Shown here piece by piece: positions 24,139-33,050 of a DNA stretch of 64,000 nt. Origin of the DNA: G965240465 sp965249525 (lineage in GTDB: Bacteria > SAR324 > JACQKK01); the NCBI GenBank assembly GCA_965249525.1, contig OZ252237.1, positions 1,302,001 to 1,366,000 of the forward strand, written 5' to 3'. Under the pieces are notes generated by a model that worked only from the letters and a program-made list of their open reading frames with translations, was not told the origin of the DNA and ran no database searches. How positions within the stretch are numbered: position 1 is the first letter of the stretch; every line of letters starts with the position of its first letter. The position numbers and the translations under genes were made by a program.

Positions 24139-25770
24139 CTACAAAAACAGCCGATAGACAAGATTATCGGTTTCTTCCTGATATGCATAATTGATGTCTT
24201 GCAGAAACTGTTGAAAATCTTTCTGTTCTGCAGAGGGTATCTCAAATCCCATCAGCACACGGCCATAATCTGCCCCGTGCATGCGGTAATGAAACAACGA
24301 AATATTCCAAGAAGGATGCATCTCCAGCAAAAATTTCATCAGCGCACCCGGGCGTTCTGGAAACTGAAAGCTGTAGATTCGTTCATTTTTAGACAAGGTG
24401 CTTTTCCCACCCACCATATGACGGATATGTGTTTTTGCCAATTCGTTGTCGGTGAGGTCGGTGTGCTGGTAGCCGTGGCTATCCAAGGCTTGGGAAAACT
24501 GCTGTCGTTCCTGAGCATCGTCCAGCCCAATACCGATAAAAATATGCGCCTGATTCCTATCTGCCAAGCGGTAGTTAAATTCGGTAATGGCATGGCTGCC
24601 CACCACTTTTTCACAGAAATTGCGCAGCGCCTGGCGTCTTTCCGGAAGGGTCACCGCAAATAGGGCTTCTCGCTGTTCGCCTGTAAGGGTGCGCTCCGCC
24701 ACAAATTGAAAGCGGTCAAAGTTCATGTTGGCACCAGAGTGAATGGCTGCCACCTTCATGCCCTTGCTTTCTGTACGCTGCATGTATTTGTTGACGCCTG
24801 CCAGACCCAGCGCTCCTGAAGGTTCTGCAATGCTGCGGGTTTCTTCATAAATCCACTTGATAGCAGAACAAATTTCATCCGTGCTTACCGCTATCACGCC
24901 ATCCACATATTTGGCAGCACAAGCAAATGTGTAGCGACCAGCCTGGGCAACCGCCACGCCGTCGGCAAAACGACCCACCTGGGCCAACTTTACCCGTCTG
25001 CCTGCTTTCAACGCCTGCTGCATGCAATTGCTGTCCTCAGGTTCCACCCCAAATACCTGCACCTTGGGCGATATCTGCTTAATAAACGCCCCAATGCCAG
25101 CAATAAGACCGCCACCGCCCACAGGCACAAACACCGCCTGGACATCCGGCAGCTGCTGAATCACCTCCAGGCCCACTGTACTTTGACCTGCAATCACCAA
25201 AGGGTCATCAAAAGGATGAATAAACACCGACCCCTTCTTTTCACACAATTGCTCACAAAATACTGCTGCCTCCTCAAAACTATCGCCCTGCAGCATCACC
25301 TCCGCCCCTAAGGAACGCACCACATTGACCTTAATCTTGGGAGTGGTACTGGGCATGACCACAGTGGCTGCTATCCCCAAATGCCGTGCCGACATCGCCA
25401 CCCCCTGGGCATGATTCCCTGCAGATACACACATAACCCCGCTTGCCCGTTCTTTTGCCGACAAACTGGCAATCTTGTTGTACGCACCACGAACCTTAAA
25501 GGAAAAACCAGGCTGTAAATCCTCCCGCTTTAACCATACATCGCAGCCCCAACGCTGGCTTAAATTGGGCAGCCGTTCCAAGGGGGTACGGCGCGCCAAA
25601 TCATATACGCGACTTAACAATACATCGCGCAAGAAATTCTTGCCAAAATCTGCCTTGCCAAGATCTGCATTGCCAAAATCTGCCTTGCTAAAATCTGCCT
25701 TGCCAAAATCTGCCTTGCCAAAATCTGCCTGCCCTTCCAAGCCAACCTGTTTCTTAGGTTTTGCAGACAT
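24139..25770 (-). CDS. ilvA: Threonine ammonia-lyase, biosynthetic, with ADFGK repeat near N-terminus
   Basis: PLP enzyme converting threonine to 2-oxobutanoate, first step of isoleucine synthesis. PLP lysine in FSFKVRGAYNK, phosphate loop GGGGLIAGIG, and two C-terminal ACT-like regulatory domains (about residues 345-540; FAVTLPERRQALRNFCE and SFQFPERPGALMKFL), so it is probably allosterically inhibited by isoleucine. Start chosen at ATG 25770 (MSAKPKKQ) with GAGAG upstream; the frame is open to 25839. Residues about 15-45 are a tandem Ala-Asp-Phe-Gly-Lys repeat absent from ordinary IlvA. Confidence 0.95.
   Translation of the reverse strand: MSAKPKKQVGLEGQADFGKADFGKADFSKADFGNADLGKADFGKNFLRDVLLSRVYDLARRTPLERLPNLSQRWGCDVWLKREDLQPGFSFKVRGAYNKIASLSAKERASGVMCVSAGNHAQGVAMSARHLGIAATVVMPSTTPKIKVNVVRSLGAEVMLQGDSFEEAAVFCEQLCEKKGSVFIHPFDDPLVIAGQSTVGLEVIQQLPDVQAVFVPVGGGGLIAGIGAFIKQISPKVQVFGVEPEDSNCMQQALKAGRRVKLAQVGRFADGVAVAQAGRYTFACAAKYVDGVIAVSTDEICSAIKWIYEETRSIAEPSGALGLAGVNKYMQRTESKGMKVAAIHSGANMNFDRFQFVAERTLTGEQREALFAVTLPERRQALRNFCEKVVGSHAITEFNYRLADRNQAHIFIGIGLDDAQERQQFSQALDSHGYQHTDLTDNELAKTHIRHMVGGKSTLSKNERIYSFQFPERPGALMKFLLEMHPSWNISLFHYRMHGADYGRVLMGFEIPSAEQKDFQQFLQDINYAYQEETDNLVYRLFL
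25635..25738. repeat. Coding tandem repeat, 15-nt unit x7 (ADFGK)
   Basis: About seven in-frame copies of TGCCAAAATCTGCCT (plus strand), coding Lys-Ala-Asp-Phe-Gly-type pentapeptides ahead of the IlvA catalytic domain. Confidence 0.92.
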
Positions 25771-25952
25771 AACGCTTCTCTCAAACAATACCTTCCTTCC
25801 CTTAGCAACCATGCCATCATCAAACAAAACTCCTGCCATTCCAAGTAAAAATAGAAAAGCAGAAAAATAAAAACACAGCCCTCACTTATGATATCCACCA
25901 CTTGCCCTTAAAAGCACATCGGGGGATGCTTGCAGCAAGCCGCTTTTCTTAT

Positions 25953-26010
25953 GCTTATCTCTCTGCTTATCTCTCTGCTTATCTCTCTGCTTATCTCTCT
26001 GCTTATCTCT
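25953..26010. repeat. Tandem repeat, 12-nt unit x4.8
   Basis: Nearly five perfect copies of GCTTATCTCTCT between divergent ilvA and hisC. It is open on the minus strand as Arg-Asp-Lys-Gln repeats, but nothing else supports a gene there. Confidence 0.92.
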
Positions 26011-26085
26011 TCTGCCTCTCACCACAAAACCACCCTCTGAAACCCTCTTTTGGCATGCTGGGTAACCATATCGCAAAAATCACCC

Positions 26086-27156
26086 ATGTCCTTTAAGCCC
26101 CACCTCAAACAAATCCCCGCCTACCAGCCTCCCCTGCAGAACAGAGATCCCCAAAAGCAGCTGCTGTTGGATTTCAACGAATCCACCATCCCGCCCTCCC
26201 CCCAAGTGATAACAGCCATCCAGAACGCCATCCAAGCCGACCGCCTGCGATGTTATCCCAACTATGGCGACCTCCAAGCAACCCTCGCCAACTACGCACA
26301 GGTTGCCCCAGAACAAATACTCTTCACCAACGGCGCAGATTCCGCCCTCGCCCTTATTACCCGTGCCTGCCTCAGCCCAGGCGATGAAGTCATCTTCCCC
26401 CAGCCCAGCTTCACCTTCATCGCCAATCTGGCACTCGGCTGCGGTGCAGCAGTGATAAGACCCCCATACCAAACCCCCGCACTCTCCTTTCCCAAAGAGC
26501 AAATCCTCAAAGCCATCAGCCCTCGCACCCAGCTGATAATGCTGGTACACCCCAACAACCCCACCGGCGACCTGCTAGATACCCACTGGCTCCAACACCT
26601 GCTCTCCTCACATCCCCAACTCAGCGTTGCCGTGGATGAAACCTACTTTGAATTCTCACAACACACCACCCTTCCCCTGCTGCAAAAGCATGCCAACCTC
26701 ATCATCGTGCGCAGTTTCTCCAAAGCCATGGCTATTGCCGGGCTGCGCTTTGGCTACCTGATTGCCCGCCAGGAAACCGTTAGCCAACTGGCAAAACTCT
26801 GCCCCCCTTACGATGTCAACATCCTGGCAGCAACCGCAGCCAAAGCCCTGCTTGACCACCCCCAAAGCTGGAGAAACTATGTCAAAGAAGTCATGCAGCA
26901 CAGTAAACCTCTGCTGGAAGCTTTCTTCTCCGAACACAACATCCCCTTCTCTCCCAGCCACGCCAACTTTCTGCTGTTCTGGCCCCGCAATCCCCAACAA
27001 CTGCTGCTGCAGCTGGAACAGCAGCATATACTGCTAAGACCGCAGCCGCCTCCCATCCAACAAAGCCTCAGGGTTTCCATCGGCAGCAGGGAGCAAATCA
27101 AACCCTTGCTGCAACAGCTGGCGTCACTGATTGCCCGCCATGAGTCCCACCAATAA
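26086..27156 (+). CDS. hisC: Histidinol-phosphate aminotransferase
   Basis: PLP-dependent fold-type I aminotransferase of histidine synthesis. Features: LDFNESTIPPSPQVITAI, YPNYGDLQATLANY, HPNNPTGDLL, VDETYFEF, the PLP lysine in RSFSKAMAIAGLRFGY and the substrate-binding Arg in LRVSIGS. 356 residues from ATG 26086; an in-frame ATG at 26050 adds 12 unsupported residues. It stands alone here, with hisB/hisH 28 kb away, so the his pathway is dispersed. Some relatives act on aromatic or other amino acids. Confidence 0.9.
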   Translation: MSFKPHLKQIPAYQPPLQNRDPQKQLLLDFNESTIPPSPQVITAIQNAIQADRLRCYPNYGDLQATLANYAQVAPEQILFTNGADSALALITRACLSPGDEVIFPQPSFTFIANLALGCGAAVIRPPYQTPALSFPKEQILKAISPRTQLIMLVHPNNPTGDLLDTHWLQHLLSSHPQLSVAVDETYFEFSQHTTLPLLQKHANLIIVRSFSKAMAIAGLRFGYLIARQETVSQLAKLCPPYDVNILAATAAKALLDHPQSWRNYVKEVMQHSKPLLEAFFSEHNIPFSPSHANFLLFWPRNPQQLLLQLEQQHILLRPQPPPIQQSLRVSIGSREQIKPLLQQLASLIARHESHQ

Positions 27157-27186
27157 GCAGCTGAGTGCTAAGATGCTGCACAGCAG

Positions 27187-28338
27187 CTAGGGCTGGTAAA
27201 TATCGCTGTTGGGATGAAAGCGCAGCCAAGCGAAGGCAAAGTGAACACCGCTGTTGAGGGGTTGAAGCTGGGTGCGATTGAGCGACCCTTTGGTGGCTTT
27301 GCCCAGAAAGTTCCAGTGAGAGTTGGTTTGCGAGTCTATCCAGGATTTTCCTTGCTTGTTGGCGATTTGCTTAAAGACCAGCTTTTTGCCTTTGACGCTG
27401 CGCTTAAATGCTGCTGCTGCACCCACATTGCGAGACTTGTTGAAACTGGCGTTATCCACAGGTGAGGCCACCTCTGCTTGAAAAAACACCACGATGGGGG
27501 TATCACCCAGGGTGTCGTTAATCACCTGAGATTTGGCCAGCCGTGAAAAAGGATAAACTTTTTGGGAAGCGCCAACTTCCACCACCAGTACGCGTTCTTT
27601 GGCTGGCAGTCGCTTGCTGGGAATTTGATCCAGCAGGAAGGGTCGTTGGTTGGGGTCGCGGTCATAGCCGACATAGGGGTTGCGACCATAAGAGCGCAGG
27701 GAACCGGTCTCACGGCTGAGGATTTGCCCTTTGGGGAAGATCTGGGCGAAGGTCTGAAAAGATACCACAGGTGCGGGGATTTGTTTGAGTTTGCTGCCTG
27801 TGAGGCTGCCCACGATGGCTTCGCCTGTGATTTGCTGCCACCAGGATTCCGTTTGTCTATCCCACATGACGAGGTCGCTGCCGCGCAGTTTGCCAGTGGT
27901 GCCAAAGTCCAGCACGCGGCTGCCCAGACGGCGGTCAAACGCCAGGGCGCTGTTGCAAAGTGGACAGTAGGTAACCGAGATGGGTTGACCGTCTACGGTG
28001 TCATTGACAATTTCGTGCCAGATAAGAATTTGCAGCGGATAGGCGCGCTGGGTTTTGCTGCCTTGAAACACCATGACGGGTTCTCTTGGACTCAGCCATT
28101 TTTTTGCTAGGGAGACAGTAACAAAGCGGGGGGTGTCAATGGGAGGAATACCGTCCTTGGGGGGTCCGCCAGAAATAATTTCTTCCAGCGGAATGGAATG
28201 CTTGGCAAAATTGGTGCGCGGCCATTCACGCTTGAGGGAAGAGGTGACCTCCACCGACCAAGCTGAAGTAGCCAGCAGTAGGGCAAGAACCGCAAGGAAT
28301 CCCTGGCGCATGAAGGGGAGGAAACAATGTTTGAACAT
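27187..28338 (-). CDS. DUF3179-family exported protein
   Basis: 383 residues with an N-terminal signal peptide (about 1-28, cut near ATSAWSVE). The DUF3179 pattern is clear: GGPPKDGIPPIDTPRFV, NDTVDGQPISVTYCPLCNSALAFDR with its paired cysteines, GTTGKLRGSDLVMWDRQTESWWQQITGEAIVG, and a degenerate second half with VINDTLGDTPIVVFF. The function of the family is unknown; the CPLC motif could bind metal or form a disulfide in the periplasm. Monocistronic in appearance. Confidence 0.88.
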   Translation of the reverse strand: MFKHCFLPFMRQGFLAVLALLLATSAWSVEVTSSLKREWPRTNFAKHSIPLEEIISGGPPKDGIPPIDTPRFVTVSLAKKWLSPREPVMVFQGSKTQRAYPLQILIWHEIVNDTVDGQPISVTYCPLCNSALAFDRRLGSRVLDFGTTGKLRGSDLVMWDRQTESWWQQITGEAIVGSLTGSKLKQIPAPVVSFQTFAQIFPKGQILSRETGSLRSYGRNPYVGYDRDPNQRPFLLDQIPSKRLPAKERVLVVEVGASQKVYPFSRLAKSQVINDTLGDTPIVVFFQAEVASPVDNASFNKSRNVGAAAAFKRSVKGKKLVFKQIANKQGKSWIDSQTNSHWNFLGKATKGSLNRTQLQPLNSGVHFAFAWLRFHPNSDIYQP

Positions 28339-28489
28339 AGGAGATCTTTATGAGAAGTCAATTATTTAATGCAGAGGTTTTTGTTGAGGATATACTTATA
28401 GCATACACATTTATAGCACACACATTTGCTGAAAAGCATGGCTTTGGCTGCCCTCAAACATTCAGCCTGCGAGCTCCTCACCAGCGCAA

Positions 28490-28548
28490 TTGGACAAAAA
28501 ACTTGGGACAAAAACCTTGGGACAAAAACCATGGGATAAAAACCATGC
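28490..28548. repeat. Tandem repeat, 14-nt unit x4
   Basis: Four diverged copies of GGGACAAAAACCTT between two minus-strand genes, directly after the stop of the unknown 513-residue protein. A shorter duplication (TATAGCACACACATT type) lies at 28398-28428. Confidence 0.8.
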
Positions 28549-30090
28549 CTAAAAGCGCGGGGCGCCTAGGGAACGATTGATGAGGTCACGAATACGCTCC
28601 CTGAGATCTGGCGTGGGGGCAATAGCTTCTGCACGGAAAAGCAGCTGCTGGATATCTACCCGGTCAATAACACCGCTGGCGATTGCTTCTTCGGCGAAAT
28701 TTGCCAATCTTTGGGGCAGAGTGGCGATGAGGCGATCCCGTTGTTCCAGGGCAGTTGCAAGTTCCAAATCGTTAGAGGAGAAGCGAGCGGCTTCTAGGAA
28801 ATTGAGCAAGGCGGAGAGTTCCAAATCAAAGCGATCCACGCCAATCTTGGCAGAGGCTTCATCTATTTGGCCTAAGCCAGTGCGCATGTGTTCGCTGTAG
28901 CGTTGGTTGTCGCGGAAGGCTTCAAGCGATGGTTCAGTACGGAACACCTGCTGCTGCTTGCGAAATTTTTCTGCTTCTTCCAGTACTTGCGGGTCAAACA
29001 CCGTGAGGTCTTCCAGTTGGGTGAACACAAACCGTACGGTGCTTCCCCTGACTTGCACATAGGGGGGAGTGGTGAAAAATTGCGGATCCAGCCTAGCAAC
29101 CAGCAATAAACGGTTGGGGTGTTCGGGATGTTTTTCCAGGTGCAGATTCTCCAAAAAACCCAGCCTTCTTATGCTGCCAATCTTTCTTCTAAAAGAAACA
29201 TTGGGCAAAACGATCTCCAAAAAGAAAGAAGTATTCAGTGCATCCAGTAAGATTCCGCGCCGTTCACGCACTTGAAAGCGATAGTGCTGAGGACTCAATT
29301 TCACCGGTTCGGCATATTGCAATTCCAAGCCAAACTGAGACACCCGCTTGCCCAGCTGCGGTCTCACAGGCAGCACCCGCATACTCTCCAAGCGGTTGAC
29401 TTCATGCACCACATTCTGCGCACCCCTGGTTTCCCCTAAACCAGATGATGATAAAATATTGTACGCCTGACGAAAGCTAACCAATTCACGATCCCCATTG
29501 CTAAGCTCCAACACATATTGATGGCGATAACCATGGGCATCATAGCTTTTCTCCAAGCGCAGCACCTCTACCAAGTTAAAACTGCGCAAGCCAAACAAAA
29601 CCACCTCTCCAGCCAGCACATCCTCCCCCTCATACACCTTGGCATACACCGAAGAACTCAGCACCAAAGACACAAACTTGTTTTTATCCAATACATCAAA
29701 ACGATTGCTTTCCAGTTGCGGAAATATCAAGGCACGATTGCCAGACAACACCAAGTCCCCGTTTTGACTCCATCTCCTCAAAGTATGCATATCCCACAAT
29801 TGAGACCCCGTCTGTTCCAGCAGCACCCGCAACACATACCCTTCCCGTCTGCCACCTCCCTCAATCGCTATCCCACGCACCAACCGCCCCCGAAATGATG
29901 CATTCTCCAACAACCCTGACATCCGCAGGGCAGTATCTCGCTGCATCCTGCGTGGCAAACTGCCCAATTGCTGGGAGCGCACCATCACCACCATGGCTGC
30001 CAGCAACAACCACACACATATGACAACCCGCAACCAATGCTTCAGCCTCCACATCATAGGCTTCCATCCTCTTGCAAAAACCACTAACAA
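28549..30090 (-). CDS. Unrecognised membrane-anchored periplasmic protein, 513 residues
   Basis: Basic N-terminus then one hydrophobic anchor (about 20-38). The rest is hydrophilic and strand-rich, with a C-terminal region (about 380-510) that is mainly helical and ends in an Arg-rich segment (DLRERIRDLINRSLGAPRF). The part around residues 65-205 (GYVLRVLLEQ, VLSGNRALIFPQ, EGEDVLAGEVVL) weakly recalls outer-membrane lipoprotein-sorting folds, but no diagnostic motif settles it. 15 nt downstream of the next unknown gene, so the two form an operon, probably acting in the envelope. Start could also be at a Met 11 residues in. Confidence 0.65.
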   Translation of the reverse strand: MLVVFARGWKPMMWRLKHWLRVVICVWLLLAAMVVMVRSQQLGSLPRRMQRDTALRMSGLLENASFRGRLVRGIAIEGGGRREGYVLRVLLEQTGSQLWDMHTLRRWSQNGDLVLSGNRALIFPQLESNRFDVLDKNKFVSLVLSSSVYAKVYEGEDVLAGEVVLFGLRSFNLVEVLRLEKSYDAHGYRHQYVLELSNGDRELVSFRQAYNILSSSGLGETRGAQNVVHEVNRLESMRVLPVRPQLGKRVSQFGLELQYAEPVKLSPQHYRFQVRERRGILLDALNTSFFLEIVLPNVSFRRKIGSIRRLGFLENLHLEKHPEHPNRLLLVARLDPQFFTTPPYVQVRGSTVRFVFTQLEDLTVFDPQVLEEAEKFRKQQQVFRTEPSLEAFRDNQRYSEHMRTGLGQIDEASAKIGVDRFDLELSALLNFLEAARFSSNDLELATALEQRDRLIATLPQRLANFAEEAIASGVIDRVDIQQLLFRAEAIAPTPDLRERIRDLINRSLGAPRF

Positions 30091-30105
30091 ACCTTCTTCC
30101 CCTAC

Positions 30106-30732
30106 TTAAGACGCATCCCCCAACTCAATCAGTATATCCACTTCCTTAGGCAAACTATCCTTGGCTGCCCGCAATATCAATTGCTCTCCTTGCACCGCCT
30201 CAGCTATCAACAATGCAGCCCGCAAAAAACCTGCCCTATACCGCACCAACTGCTTCTTATGCCTAAGCTTCCCCTCTGATAATCCCGTTACGCGCACTTG
30301 CATCCCCACCCGCTTGTCCAATGAAACCGAAGCCTCTCGCTCCAATAATAACTGCAGCTTTAACGTCCGTTCACGACTGCCCCTAGTACCCAACACCCTC
30401 ACCCGCACCTCTGTCGGCTGATACGGACGCTTCAACAACACGCCACCGCTGCTGGCAGGCACCCCATATGCCAGCCCTTGTCCTCCCAAAGCCTCCCCTA
30501 CCAACGGAGAAGCCCGATAACCCTTAATATGTGCTTGCTCCTTCTCCTGCTTCCCCTTATCCTGCTTCCCCTTATCCTGACCCCAAACCACAGAACCCCA
30601 CATCACAACCACTACTATCCATATCCCCATGGTTAGGGCAACCACACACACCCGTTGCAAGATAGTCGCCGCCTTTATCTCACGGAAACTCTCATGACCT
30701 GATATTCCACAGATACTCTTTGCTCGTTTCAT
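30106..30732 (-). CDS. Unrecognised exported protein upstream of the 513-residue gene
   Basis: Start at ATG 30732 (MKRAKSICGI) preceded by AGGGAG. A hydrophobic signal or anchor about residues 25-47 is followed by a Lys/Gln/Asp/Glu-rich stretch from a 15-nt tandem repeat (DKGKQ), then about 110 residues of alternating hydrophobic/charged pattern (VRVRVLGTRGSRERTLKLQLLLEREA) that looks beta-rich. About 208 residues, no recognised family. Almost directly followed by the 513-residue gene on the same strand; I infer a shared envelope role. Confidence 0.6.
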   Translation of the reverse strand: MKRAKSICGISGHESFREIKAATILQRVCVVALTMGIWIVVVVMWGSVVWGQDKGKQDKGKQEKEQAHIKGYRASPLVGEALGGQGLAYGVPASSGGVLLKRPYQPTEVRVRVLGTRGSRERTLKLQLLLEREASVSLDKRVGMQVRVTGLSEGKLRHKKQLVRYRAGFLRAALLIAEAVQGEQLILRAAKDSLPKEVDILIELGDAS

Positions 30733-31086
30733 CACGCACTCCCTGTTTTGTTGTTGAATCGTACAGCTGTAAAGACAAGCATCATCCATGCCTCCCAGCC
30801 TTAGCTTCATAAAGAACAAGCAGCCATTAGACTCAAAAGGGAAAACAAGCTTAGAACCCTTCTATCTTAGCGCAATTTCCTGTTTTCCTACAGCACCTGC
30901 ACCAAAACACCTGCACCAAAACACCAGCCCTGCAACCATACCCACTTGTCCTATACCAATTCTGGACACAGCTCCGCCAGAATCCAGATAGCCTGCAATA
31001 TGCACAGAACACGCCAATTTGCCATCAGAAAGCATTCAGGTAATAATAACCCAAAGTAGCTTGTACTAGTCCATCCTTTACTATTG

Positions 31087-32385
31087 ATGGCTTGCATCAA
31101 GATCCATCCCAGACCCTTGTCCGATGCCATGAAAGACCCTGCTGCCGAACCTGCTGCCAAACCTGCTGCCAGCCCGTATAGCGAGATACGTTGCCCCAAC
31201 TGCAGCTTTTTGTATCGGGTGCCCACCGATACTTTGCGCTCCCGCCGCCGCCTGCGATGCAGCAACTGTTCGCATGTCTTTCCTTCTGCCCTTCACCCTG
31301 ATGCCCCCTCTCCTCCAGCAGCAGAATCCAGCACTCCACAGCAGCAGCCCCCTAAATCTTTGTTCATTTCCCCCGAAAAAGAACAAGCTTATCTCAGTGC
31401 CGTGGAATTCAGCGGTGATGATGAACAGAGCTTCTTTGAAAAAGTCCCCGACCATAAACTCCAACAAATTTTTATGCCCAGCCCAGAACAAACCCCAGAC
31501 CCAAAACCACCCCCCAGCACCCCCATCCCCTCCACAGCTGCCCCCCCGCCCACAGACAGCAGCAAACATCCCGATACGCAAGAATCCCAGATGGAACAGC
31601 TGGCTAACTGGACCACCTCCCAGGCCAGCACCGCTTCAAAAACCGCTAAAGAATGGTCGGATGTCTTCTCTTATCCCGGCCAAAACGACTCCGATCATCC
31701 TGACTTCCCTGCAGCATCCTCCCTACAACACGCAAAAAAATCTCGTCGCAACATGGTTTTAGGTGCAGTCGCTTTGTTCTTGGCTATTGCTGCTATGGTG
31801 AGCGCCTGGGGATTCTGGCTAATCCCGCCACCAGCTGAATCGCAGGCAAACACCTTGTTCACCCTGAAACATTGGCCACAAGGAGAAGTGATAAAAACGC
31901 AGCAAAATAAGCAGCTGCTGGTCATCAACGGTTCTATCACCCATCATGCAAAATCTTCACAAAATCTCTCCTCCATGCGGTTGGCTGCTGTGGTATTCAC
32001 CGGCGCCCCTCCAAAAATCAAGCACCATACTGCCTTTGGCTGGGCTGGACCCACCTTGTCCCCACAGCAGTTGAGAAACCTGCACACTTTCCAAACACTG
32101 ATATGGCAAAACAGCAAAGAAACACAGCTGAAAGCCAGTAAAAAACTCCCCCCAGAAAAGCCCATCCCCTTCCAGCTGGTACTCAAAAAACCCTTGAAGC
32201 CCATTTCCTTTTTAGAAATAGAAGTACTGGAATACACTCTGGGAGACCAACGGGTTCAGCTAAAAAGCCAGTACCTCTCTCTCCCTCAACAATACTTGCA
32301 CGCCCTCCACTTGCAGTACTACACCGTGGCACAATACACAATTCGACTACTGGACAAATTTCAACGACTGTTACCGCAGTCTTAG
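31087..32385 (+). CDS. MJ0042-type zinc-finger protein with transmembrane helix and DUF3426-like domain
   Basis: N-terminal zinc ribbon C36-x2-C39 / C58-x2-C61 (IRCPNCSFLYRVP and LRCSNCSHVF), a long Pro/Ser-rich low-complexity linker, one transmembrane helix (about 221-243) and a C-terminal domain with the DUF3426 pattern (INGSITHHAKSSQNLSSMRL, VLKKPLKPISFLEIEVL). Such proteins are common in delta- and betaproteobacteria; their role is unknown, with regulation or envelope sensing suggested by the layout. Possible starts are ATG 31087 or 31129; neither has a clear ribosome-binding site. Confidence 0.8.
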   Translation: MACIKIHPRPLSDAMKDPAAEPAAKPAASPYSEIRCPNCSFLYRVPTDTLRSRRRLRCSNCSHVFPSALHPDAPSPPAAESSTPQQQPPKSLFISPEKEQAYLSAVEFSGDDEQSFFEKVPDHKLQQIFMPSPEQTPDPKPPPSTPIPSTAAPPPTDSSKHPDTQESQMEQLANWTTSQASTASKTAKEWSDVFSYPGQNDSDHPDFPAASSLQHAKKSRRNMVLGAVALFLAIAAMVSAWGFWLIPPPAESQANTLFTLKHWPQGEVIKTQQNKQLLVINGSITHHAKSSQNLSSMRLAAVVFTGAPPKIKHHTAFGWAGPTLSPQQLRNLHTFQTLIWQNSKETQLKASKKLPPEKPIPFQLVLKKPLKPISFLEIEVLEYTLGDQRVQLKSQYLSLPQQYLHALHLQYYTVAQYTIRLLDKFQRLLPQS

Positions 32386-32499
32386 CGGGGCAGTATGCTT
32401 AGCAGATATGTGCAGATTTATTGAGATGAAAAGGGATGCTTTTAAGAGAAAGCTGTGGCAAGTTTAGTTGTGGGCTGTTTGTTGTGCGGCATGCAAAGG

Positions 32500-32985
32500 T
32501 TCTGGTGTAAGGGGTTTGCTGGAAGCGGCTGGTAGGGGGCTTGCCTGGTAAGGGGTTTGCCTGGTAAGGGCTGGTAAGGGGTTTGCTGGAAGCGGCTGGT
32601 AGGGGGCTTGCCTGGTAAGGGGTTTGCCTGGTAAGGGGTTTGCCTGGTAAGGGCTGGTAAGGGGTTTGCTGGAAGCGGCTGGTAGGGGGCTTGCCTGGTA
32701 AGGGGTTTGCCTGGTAAGGGGTTTGCCTGGTAAGGGCTGGTAAGGGGTTTGCTGGAAGCGGCTGGTAGGGGGGCTTGCATGGTAAAGGCTGGTAAGGGGT
32801 TTGCTGGAAGCGGCTGGTAGGGGGGCTTGCATGGTAAAGGCTGGTAAGGGGTTTGCTGGAAGCGGCTGGTAGGGGGGCTTGCATGGTAAAGGCTGGTAAG
32901 GGGTTTGCTGGAAGCGGCTGGTAGGGGGGCTTGCCTGGTAAAGGCTGGCAAGGGCTGGTAAGGGGTTTGCTTTAGAAGGACTTGC
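32500..32985. repeat. Large complex tandem-repeat array upstream of dnaG
   Basis: About 480 nt built from two interleaved modules: GGTTTGCTGGAAGCGGCTGG with following TAGGGGGCTTGC, and GGTTTGCCTGGTAA; they alternate in higher-order blocks of about 60-120 nt. Stop-free on the minus strand as Pro-Leu-Pro-Ala-Asn repeats, but that frame runs antisense into dnaG, so I treat the array as non-coding. No other gene is visible in 32386-33050. Confidence 0.9.
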
Positions 32986-33050
32986 AACAGGTTTGCTGGA
33001 AGTGGCAAAAGGGTAGCTTTAAGAATTATTTTGACGCCAGGAGGCTTGCA

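Noticed and set aside
25882..26076. Arg-Asp-Lys-Gln repeat protein on the minus strand
   Set aside because: Only the 12-nt repeat gives the open frame; no ribosome-binding site or conserved sequence around it.
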